NCBI GenBank assembly: GCA_038503035.1
Contig: JAVSML010000964.1
Location: 1-64,000, forward strand
DNA from: Crocodylus rhombifer
Lineage: Eukaryota > Chordata > Crocodylia > Crocodylidae
DNA: 64,000 bases
Direction: 5' to 3'
The position numbers and the translations under genes were made by a program. Of the stretch, positions 56,418-64,000 are shown one piece after another. The notes beneath the pieces were generated by a model. That model was not told the DNA's origin, ran no database searches, and saw only the letters and a list, made by a program, of their open reading frames with translations. Each line of letters opens with the position of its first letter. Positions within the stretch are counted from its first letter, which is position 1.

Positions 56418-56700
56418 GGGCATGTTTACATGAGATGCTATGTTGCTGTAGCAACAAGCTATGGCAATGTAGCTCATCGTTATGGCAACATAGCATCAGC
56501 AGGTACTAACCATGATGCCGCTGCTACTGCACTAGCAATGAGCTCATTGCTACTGTGCACTAGGGTTGGAAATGACCCATATGCCCCTGGGACGGTGCAG
56601 GACTAGTGGGGATTGTGCAATCATTTAGTACTTGGTAAATCGAGTACTAAATAAATGCACAGTACTTACTGTGCAGTGGGGTGCACGTATAGACGTGCCC
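56418..56700. mobile_element. Foldback MITE with TGT target duplication
   Basis: The left end is GGGCATGTTTACATGAG and the right end in reverse complement is GGGCACGTCTATACGTG. TGT flanks both sides (56415-56417 and 56701-56703). The centre has an ATTTAGTACT...AGTACTAAAT inverted repeat near 56623-56652. 283 bp, non-coding. Confidence 0.85.
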
Positions 56701-56703
56701 TGT

Positions 56704-57242
56704 ATGTGTGTGTACTGTGACTATCACAATGAAACCAATTCCTTATTGGTCTCTAAGTGCTACTGCATTATGATAAATATTTAGAAATGAAAATATTGCC
56801 GGTTATATTAGAGATATGTTTGAATTATGAAATTTGGATCCAATATTCAAGTCTCTAATATTCAAGATGTTAATCTGTGTACTCTGATATTTCTTTACTT
56901 TAGGATTCCAAAGGCTTGCCATGACATTTAGGGCCTAATCACATATACCTGCTTCTATCAGAATTCCTCTTAATTTTTCTACTCTACTCAGAGTGGCATT
57001 AGGTACATCTGTATTGCACATGTGAATGCAGCATAGTTTGGATATATACACTCAATCTAGCTTTAAACTGACTAGCCTGGTACTGATATGAGTCTAGGGA
57101 CGTGTATGGGAGTTAAATTTTTCATGTGATAAGGCCCCTGAAAGCACTCGCTAGCTGTAATACAACAAATGTTCATAGCTGCAAAGCACTTTTAAATGGA
57201 CAATTGCATGAAAATTTAACTTTTGTCTGATGTAGTATCAGA
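56704..57242. other. AT-rich stretch without recognised gene
   Basis: Nothing is recognised. Confidence 0.4.
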
Positions 57243-57761
57243 CAGCGTGTCTACATGAGATGTTACTGCAGAGTAGACTAATTGGCTGTGCAGTAAGTAT
57301 CTTGGCATCTGCACACATGCCCCTATTAGGCTGGAGTAAACTAATTTACTCTGTAACAGAATAGCACTTGTAAATACAAGTGCTATCCTGCTGTGAAGTA
57401 AAAAACTGCAGTGGTGCCCATGTAGACACTGTTGGGGCTGGCTGGGTCATGAAGGTGCTTCAGTGCAGGGGTGCCTGCTGGCTAGCCCTGTGCAGAAGCA
57501 CTGTTATGCCCCTTGCAGTCCCTCTGCAACACATTCAGCCAGGGGGAGCAACCGTGGGTAGGCAGGCTGATCCCCAGTGCCTCCTGCCAGGTGAGGCTGC
57601 TTCAATCTATCTCAACATGCTGTGGTTTGGGGTGCATGTGCAAACAACAATAAACTTGCTCCTGGGCACACTTTCAAATGACATGCCCAGGAGCAATAAA
57701 CTCCAGAGCAATGAGTTCCAGAATTTATTGCTTTGCATTAATTGTACATGTAGATGAGCAC
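57243..57761. mobile_element. Foldback MITE (same subfamily as 43085-43580)
   Basis: The left end GCGTGTCTACATGAGATG and right end (reverse complement GTGCTCATCTACATGTAC) fit the family. The centre has the perfect palindrome ATAGCACTTGTA-AA-TACAAGTGCTAT near 57362-57387. The right portion shares AGAATTTATTG and TTGCATTAATTGTACATG with the 43-kb copy. Target triplets are not clear. Confidence 0.7.
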
Positions 57762-58600
57762 AAAAAGGAGCATTCTGAGATAGAGTGCCTTAGGGAACTT
57801 GTGTATCCCATGTGAAGGTTAATTTTGGGTGATTCTGCCCACATCCCATGTAGCTTTGCAGGGCTTGGCTGGTGTTCATGTGGGAAAACATCAGCTTAGC
57901 CCTGCCCCAGGGACTGTCACCGAGCAGAAACAGAAAGTGTCGGTTTCCTCTGTGCACAGCTGGGGGACATGGGGGAAAGCAGTGCTCCCTGCCATGTGCC
58001 CCCCCAGCTACTCTTGTTGGGATCTTGAGGGGAACTAGGTTAGGCCTGTGTGGCAGGAAGGTTCCCATCCTGCTGCCCCTTGTGAAAGCAACTTGACAGT
58101 GGCAGAGGCTACTGCAACCAGAGCTGGGGCAGGGGGAGGGTGGAAACAGAACACCTTGCTTGGCTCCACCCAAAGTCCCAGCAGGAATAGCTGGAGGAGC
58201 CTGAGTGATATCCTGTCTCCCTGCCTCACTCAAGTTCCAGGCACAGCAGCCTCTGCCACTGTCAAGACCCTCACGTGGCGGCATGGGGTGGGGGAAGGGA
58301 CCCCCTTGCTAAGTGTATCCTCCCAGTTACCTCTGATTGGGTCTTGGGGGGAGCTAGGCCAGGCCCCTGCAGTGGGGGGGAAGGAGGGGGGGCTCCTTTA
58401 CCCCCACGTCCTGCATGAGAGTCTTGACAGCATCAGCCTCATGGCACCTGTGCCCACGATTCAGTTCAGAGAACATTCATCCCGATTCAGAGGCTGAATC
58501 ACTGAATCCAAATTGAATTGGGAGAAGACAGAAAACTTCCAAATCGATTCAGAGGCTCTGAATCAATTCAGAAAAGGTTTGGAAGAGATTTGGCAGGCAG
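57762..58600. repeat. GC-rich repeat with blocks repeated at 61.4-61.7 kb
   Basis: TTGACAGTGGCAGAGGCT near 58092 recurs near 61552, and both are followed by similar text (a GGGTGG-type run, AACAGA, then AGTAG/AGCAGG...TAG(T/C)TGG). GCCTCTGCCACTGTCAAG near 58248 is the inverted form. Near 58455-58590 there are AATC-rich phrases (CGATTCAGAGGCT twice). Confidence 0.45.
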
Positions 58601-59030
58601 TCTTTCATGGGAACAGAAACTGAGAAGAGGGAGGGGGAGCAGGAGAGAGAAAGACTGACATCTCTAACCGGCCAGTGACTGTGATCTTTCCCTGAGTCCC
58701 CTTCCAATCACAGTGCTCTGGGGGAGGGGTGTAGAAACAGCATATGAGCCTCTCTCTGCAGGCTTTCTGTGCCTTTTGTGAGCTGTTTTTGCCTGAGCAA
58801 CAGCATCTGAAAGTACTAGACTAGCTTGGCGCCCTACCTAGTCTGTCTCCTGCTACTTCCTTTTCTTGGAAAGGATTGGATATAGCTTACTAACTAGAAT
58901 CCCACTACTTATTCCTATCCAATCCATTTCTTTCAATTTATATTTGTTCTTGGTTTTTTTTCCCCAACACTTTCTAAAAAGAAAGCTGTGTTTTCCCTGG
59001 TAGTGTGATCCATTATGGTGTAGGGGAGCA
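58601..59030. other. Unassigned stretch
   Basis: No gene or named repeat is recognised. Confidence 0.35.
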
Positions 59031-59410
59031 CATACATTACATACATCATAGAAGTAGTCAGATATTATTACAACACAGAAGAAGTCAGACATTCATTGAA
59101 GAAGGAGAAGAGATTATACATAATTATTAACATTATTAGCTATAGCTAGTTACATACAGACTAAAGAAAACACAGAAGCAGTAGTCAGATAGAGATTCAG
59201 GTTAACACAACACAGAAGTCAGACACTCAGTCATAGAAGAGATTATTTTAGTTACACACAACTGTAAACACAACACAGAAGATACTGGAGATTCAGATGA
59301 ACACAATACAAAAGTGTGAGAGTCATAGAAGAAGAGATCAGATTATATATAGTTATTATTATTAGTTATAGTTACAATCAGACTACAGACAACACAGCAC
59401 ACACACCAAC
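59031..59410. repeat. AT-rich imperfect tandem repeat (CACAGAAG units)
   Basis: The phrases AACACAGAAG(AA)GTCAGA and GAAGAGATTAT recur at about 59072, 59207, 59271 and 59325 with spacing of 55-135 bp. Between them lie TTATTATTAGTTATAG words. Irregular units suggest an old minisatellite. Confidence 0.5.
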
Positions 59411-59648
59411 TTCAGGTGCTTCAGCCTGACAAAAGGTTTTTCAACCCAAAAGCTTGCTAAGATATATTACTCTAACTATTCAGTTTGTCTACTAAAACAT
59501 ACCAGATTGAACCTAAGGACCTTATCTACCAGTGCCGTGTCCTTAGACCAACACCCCTGGCATCTGTCCCCAGTCAGCTGACCGGAAGGATGCAGGGCCC
59601 TCGGCACATCTAAGCCCCAGGGCTGGGGCTGGCAAGGAGAGCTCTCTG
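59411..59648. other. Unassigned stretch with possible SINE-type phrase
   Basis: CTTCAGCCTGACAAAAGG, then CCCAAAAGCTTGCTAAG, resemble a widespread sauropsid repeat containing CCCACGAAAGCT. Too short to classify. Confidence 0.3.
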
Positions 59649-60415
59649 GCAGCTGCTGGAGAAGAAGCTCCTTCAGGAAAGGAATGAAAGTCTCTAGTCT
59701 GTGACAGTTTGGCTGCCTGAGATGCTAGTGTTACTGTGCTGCAGTGGATCTTCTTACCTGTTGCTATTTAAAGTGGTGGACTGGACTGAGGCTCTAGGGA
59801 AGGAGGAGCCTCATTGGGGTACATTACCATGTCATGTAGAGGCCCTAGCACCAGTGAGGATACTCCTTAACACATACAGTCCAGTCATGAACAATGTGTG
59901 CCCCTGGCAGCAGTGGGAGTGTGGCGGTGGTAAGCAGGAGAGCTCCCATAGATGCTGCTGGCACTGTTGGGGAGGGCAGGGGTGAGCACTGAACAGGGGT
60001 CAGTGACCACCCACAGACACCACTGGCGGTGTTGGTGGTGAGGGTGATGAGAAGCAACCACCCTCAGGTGCCACTATTGGCAGTATCTTTTCATGGGGGA
60101 TGCACCGGCACACTCGGGGGGTGCACATGCACCTGTGTGCATGCCATATGCATTGCCGCTGCACACAGTCACACAGTGAGGGCATGCCTTAACACACATG
60201 CTGGAGAGGCAGCTCCCCCAGGAGAGGAAAGAAAGGCTGTGTGAGATGCTGCTGGTGCTACTGTGCTGGAGCTGACTAAGTTATTTTATTACCTTTTGTC
60301 ATTTAAAGTGGGGGACTGGAATGAGTCTGTAGGGGAGGAGACCTCACTGGGGCACACTACTATGTTGTGTAGAGACCCCAGTGCCAGTGAGGATGTGCCT
60401 TAACACACACAGAGT
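59649..60415 (+). repeat. Direct duplication, two copies about 535 bp apart
   Basis: Copy A is 59649-59880 and copy B about 60197-60415. Shared order: GCTGGAGA, GCTCC..CAGGA, GAGATGCT, ATTTAAAGTGG, GGACTGGA, TGTAGAG, CCAGTGAGGAT and CCTTAACACA. The block between (59881-60195) has shorter degenerate units with GGTG(T/C)TGG words. Confidence 0.7.
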
Positions 60416-60439
60416 CACAGTCACCCATGTCCCAAGATT

Positions 60440-60631
60440 TGTTTGTCAGCAGCCTGAGGTGCAATTTCCTAGAAACCCCTGCACCTATCTCTGTGAAAGC
60501 TGGCAGGCTCCATGGCCTCAGCAGGACCCAGAATGCCTTCAGTTTTTACCCCACTGTGCCTTAACACAGACACATGACACGAGTTCTGCTTGTCAGCAGC
60601 TTCAGGTACAGTTTCCCAGAAACCCCTATAT
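60440..60631 (+). repeat. About 148-bp tandem repeat, interrupted by CR1
   Basis: TTGTCAGCAGCCTGAGGT near 60442 and CTTGTCAGCAGCTTCAGGT near 60589 are each followed by CAATTTCC(T/C)AGAAACCCCT-like text. The second unit is cut at 60631 by the CR1, and related text (TGAAACTTGGTAGGCATC) resumes at about 61080. Confidence 0.6.
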
Positions 60632-61078
60632 CATAGAATCATAGAAGTCAGGTTGGAAGGGATCTTGTAGATCTTCAAGTCCGACGCCCCGCAGGAGAAA
60701 AAACTTGGCTCAAATGATCCCAGCTAGGTAGGCATCAAGCCTCCTCTTAAAGACCCCCAGGGTAGGAGCCAGCACCACTTCCCTTGGAAGTTGGTTCCAG
60801 ATCCTAGCTGCCCTGACTGTGAAGTAGTTCTTACGGATGTCTAATCTAAACCTACTCTCCAACAACTTGTAGCCGTTATTCCTTGTTATGCCAGGGGGTG
60901 CTAGGGGAAACAAGGTCTCTCCCAAACCTTTCTGGTGCCCCCTAGTGAGTTTATAGATGGCCACCAGGTCCCCCCTCAGCCTTCTCTTGTGAAGGCTGAA
61001 CAGGTTCAGGTCCCGCAGTCTCTCATTGTAGGGTCTGCCCTGTTGTCCCTGGATCATGCGGGTGGCCCTCCTCTGGAA
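60632..61078 (-). mobile_element. CR1 LINE 3' fragment
   Basis: The tail ATCATAGAATCATAG is at the left, then GTTGGAAGGGATCTTGTAG. It is a minus-strand copy, 5'-truncated at about 61078, inserted in the tandem repeat region. Confidence 0.9.
60710..61057 (-). pseudogene. CR1 ORF2 carboxyl end (115 codons open)
   Basis: The minus-strand frame reads MIQGQQGRPYNERL, RDLNLFSLHKRRLRGDLVAI, GITRNNGYKLLES, RFRLDIRKNYFTVRAARIW and ends DAYLAGII. It is the last third of the CR1 ORF2 carboxyl-terminal region, homologous to 52172-52684. Catalytic parts are absent. Confidence 0.85.
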
Positions 61079-61372
61079 TGTCCATGTACTTGAAACTTGG
61101 TAGGCATCATGCCTTCAGAGGGGGTTACCATCTCTGCAATTTTTGTCCAAATAATCCAAAAAATGACAAAGTTATAGGTATTTCAGTGATTCCCCATTAT
61201 AGTCAATGGCTGAATCTCTGAATCTCTCTGAATCAGCACCAAATCTTCTGAACCCGATTTGGCCGAATTGATTTGGGACAGTGATCCAAATCTCCAAATT
61301 GAATCACTGTCCTCTAAATAGGCTGAATCTGAATCCAAATTGAATACTTCCTCATTCGCACAGGCCTACTAA
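61079..61372 (+). repeat. Dispersed repeat with GACAGTGAT palindrome, copy 2
   Basis: AAAATGACAAAGTTATAGG, GAATCAGCACCAAATC, GATTTGGCCGAATTG, GGGACAGTGATCC and AATCACTGTCC occur in the same order as the 40.4-kb copy. The GACAGTGAT...ATCACTGTC hairpin is conserved. The right end is near CGCACAGGCCTA. Confidence 0.65.
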
Positions 61373-62386
61373 GCATGGTAGCCTCTGCTGCTGACAAAAC
61401 ATTTGTGCAGCAGGTGGGGAGGAGGGATCCCTCCCTTCTACATGGGTCTGGTGTGGCTCTGCCCCCAAGACACCAGAAGGGATTTCTGGGGGAGCGGTTA
61501 TAGCAGCAGGATTCCCTTCTCTTACCCCCTGCCCCTCATGCAGGTGTCTTGACAGTGGCAGAGGCTGCCATGCCTGGATCTAGGGTGGGTGGGGAAACAG
61601 AGCCTCTGCAACTTGTGGGCCCATCCCAACTTTCTCCAAGACCCTAGTAGGGGTAGTTGGGGGAGGCTACATAATCAAGAAGGGCTCTGTCTCCTCTCCT
61701 CCCCACCCCCCTGCTGCTGCTGACAGTAACCAGCTGTTGGGGGGGGGAGGATGGGGAGTGGAGCAGTCCAGAAACTTTCTGAGGTTGTTGGAACACCCGC
61801 ACCTGCTGGCCTAAAAGATAGGCTCTGAGTTTCTCTCCACACCCAATAGGTGAACACCTGTTGGGTTCACAGGTGCTCCAATTCATGGTGCTTTGTGTAA
61901 AGTGCCATAGAGCACTAACTGATAGGCTACCTGAACACACTGTAAGTGAAGCAGCATGAAACTCAATGCAGGTTGCAACCCCACCTGAGAAGCGGGGTGA
62001 ATGGGTAATTCATGATGAACTCTGTGCTGCTGCAGCTAGACTGTTCCTGATGCCTGAGCTCACTAGTTTTAAGTGAGGATGGGTGGGTATATCTACCCTA
62101 CACGTCAGTCACAGCATTAACTGCAGCAAAAACCATGCTTATTCTCTTATGTATATAGTTTCATCCTGAGTTTAATCCACAGTAACCACAGCTTGATGTT
62201 TTAATTTGCTTTCCCACCTACCAAGGCTCTTAATCAGCCATTGGGATGTAAACATTACATTTACTGTGATGTTATTTTGCTTCACTTGGATGCAGAGTAT
62301 TACACGGATTTTAAGAGTTTGGAAATGTTATTTATTATTTACTTGTTATCTTTTTTGTGTCTGCTCCATAATCTGAATAAATAGTC
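61373..62386. repeat. GC-rich block related to 58 kb, then unassigned AT-rich stretch
   Basis: 61400-61720 carries the TTGACAGTGGCAGAGGCT block matched at 58092. 61720-62386 has no recognised gene or repeat. Confidence 0.4.
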
Positions 62387-62582
62387 GGTGGATGTGTCTA
62401 CACAAGATGCTTTACTGCAAAGTAGCATATTTTACTGTGCAGTAAACACGTGAGTCTACATATGCATATACTTACCATGAAGTAAACTTTGCTACTCTTG
62501 AGTAAATTTGCTATCTGCCAATGCAAGTAGCAAATTTACTCGCGAGTACTTATGGAGCAGTAATGCTCATGTAGATGCCACC
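62387..62582. mobile_element. Foldback MITE (central palindrome AGTAAATTTGCTA type)
   Basis: The left end GGTGGATGTGTCTACAC and right end (reverse complement GGTGGCATCTACATGAG) fit the family. The perfect 14-bp arms GAGTAAATTTGCTA and TAGCAAATTTACTC lie near 62499-62512 and 62527-62540. Confidence 0.7.
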
Positions 62583-64000
62583 CAGGAGCATATTTGTCCT
62601 AGTCAGCCCTGCCACTAGGGGAGGCATGGGGGTTGAGGGGGCATATGTGGAAAATTTCCATCCCAGCCTCATCCAGGTCTCCTTCATTGGTTTCTGTTGT
62701 TTTTCCTCTCTCTCTTGTGGTGCCCTCAATTGGCACTGTGGGTATCTCTCCGCTATCTGGGTCAGGCCCCTAATTCATCTACCATGACTTGATGGAACTG
62801 TACCTAAAAAGGAGGGTTTCAGTGGCGTTCTTGACCCAGAGACAGGGGTACTCACAGATTTGTTGTAGTTGGTCCTGGGGCTCTGCCTTCCCTACACCCT
62901 GTCCACTGACAACCATCAGCACCGTTGAGACGCAGCACCAGCTCCTGGTCAGGCTTCTTGTATCCAGCTGATGGATTCTTAACTCCTAGGCCTCCACTCA
63001 AAGTGTAGGCTTACAGCCGCAGCCTGCCCTTCATTCCTGTTCCTTATCCTGCCTCCGCCCCAGTGTTGAGCCTGCATCTGCAGGTCCCACAGTGGGCATG
63101 GGGTTGAATATGCCTGGCCAGGGTTCTAGGGGTTGTGGCTGACCCCAAGCCCCTTCCCATGATGCTTGGGGTAGGGATGCCTTGCCTGGCTCCCAGCTGC
63201 TCTCCTGGCCTGTTCTCGATGGGGCAGGGTCATGTGGGGATTCGGCTTGTCTGGGTTGCTCCTTAGCGAGCCTCCTGCCTTTCCCATGGCACCCAGCTTC
63301 TGCTGGGGTTTTTTAGGCCCTGTCCTGAGGCACAGGGCCTAGAAACAGTCCAGACCCTGGGTGGTGGAACGTAACCCCCCAGCTTGCAGGCATGCTTCAG
63401 GAAGGGGGTCAGCCAGATGTAAGGCACCCCCGGGTGGCACTTGGAGCCTGGAAGGTGGTTGGGTGGAGTGAGGTGGGTGGTTCGGTGCAGGAGCACCCCT
63501 ACTGGCCCACCACAGCATGTGCCCCGCTATTTGTGCATGTGGCAGAGGTAGCCTGCCACTGCAGGCTGGGTCTCTGCTCTGCTGCCACTGCCTTGGGAGT
63601 TGCACAATGCCATGTGCATGCCACCACCAGGCTGTGCTGCTTCCCTTGCCTGCCTGCTGGTGGCAGGCACATGGCATTGCATGGCTTCCGAGGCAGCAGC
63701 CTGCCTCCGCCTGGCACACATATCTGGGGGGAACGTGCCCCCCTAGGCCTGCCTCAGGGTGCACTCAGTGAAAGAAGCCCTCCCGTATCCCTGGACAAGT
63801 TACCCAGGCTCTGACTGTCCGACCACCCACCCTGGGACCCCAATCACCCCCAACCACTGCCTCTGCCCCACTCCCTTCCTCACTGTGGGGGCCTTGATCT
63901 GCACCCCCCCCCCCTTCCCCCTTCACAGACTTGTCTGCTGCAGTGGGCAGTGCTCGAGAGCTGCTGGGCTGTGACCCTGGCTGTGTGCACCCTGTGGCTG
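62583..64000. other. GC-rich unassigned stretch
   Basis: No gene is recognised. Several overlapping open frames (for example 63392-63814 plus and 63339-63764 minus) exist on both strands at once, which is the mark of GC-rich non-coding sequence. CATGTGCATGCCACCACC and AGGCACATGGCATTGC words near 63610-63680 form loose repeats. Confidence 0.35.

Noticed and set aside
1..64000. Undescribed multi-gene system such as defence or biosynthesis
   Set aside because: All assignable frames belong to broken mobile elements. There is no cluster of co-oriented host genes.

Overview
This window looks like intergenic or intronic DNA from a sauropsid genome, most likely a crocodilian. That assignment is inference. 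It rests on many CR1 LINE copies of several ages whose 3' tails are short direct repeats of the ATTCATAG type, a Tx1-type (L1-group) LINE, hAT and Harbinger-like MITEs, and old MIR/CORE-SINE pieces shared by amniotes. Alu, B1, Ty1 and bacterial gene features are absent. I recognised no intact host gene, tRNA, rRNA or CRISPR array. One 147-base stretch (36403-36549) has the form of an internal exon but cannot be named.

Layout. 1-3004 is a decayed plus-strand CR1 (5' UTR, ORF1 with a GDSL-type block, start of ORF2), split by a 647-bp hAT MITE with a perfect 8-bp target duplication. 3005-11655 is mostly AT-rich single-copy-looking DNA with MIR pieces, a hAT MITE (8211-8593) and a Tigger-like MITE (10177-10628). 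11656-17877 is a long minus-strand Tx1-type LINE with recognisable ORF1 (zinc knuckle) and ORF2 (APE endonuclease, RT with YTDD, C-terminal zinc finger), all broken. Its 5' side joins directly to a CR1 RT fragment (about 17878-18560) in the same orientation. 18561-24822 holds GC-rich unassigned repeats, an older CR1, a probable Penelope-like GIY-YIG remnant and a foldback MITE. 24823-35736 is AT-rich with nested CR1/L3 copies, hAT-like MITEs, Harbinger-like MITEs and a striking hairpin. 36403-39011 has the candidate exon, a 1.4-kb CR1 with RT motifs and a hAT fragment. A 10-N assembly gap lies at 39237-39246. 40-57 kb is AT-rich with scattered CR1, MIR and foldback MITE copies. 57.2-61.8 kb is a compound of GC-rich duplicated repeats with a CR1 inserted in it, and 61.8-64 kb has one more MITE followed by GC-rich unassigned sequence.

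Nothing here forms a working pathway: every open frame I could assign belongs to a mobile element and is interrupted. The most interesting structures are the CR1-Tx1 join, which looks like a template-switch chimera, and a set of about nine short elements that share ends resembling GGGCATGTCTACATG and 3-bp target duplications but carry different central palindromes. Coordinates of degenerate repeats are approximate because they were judged by eye.
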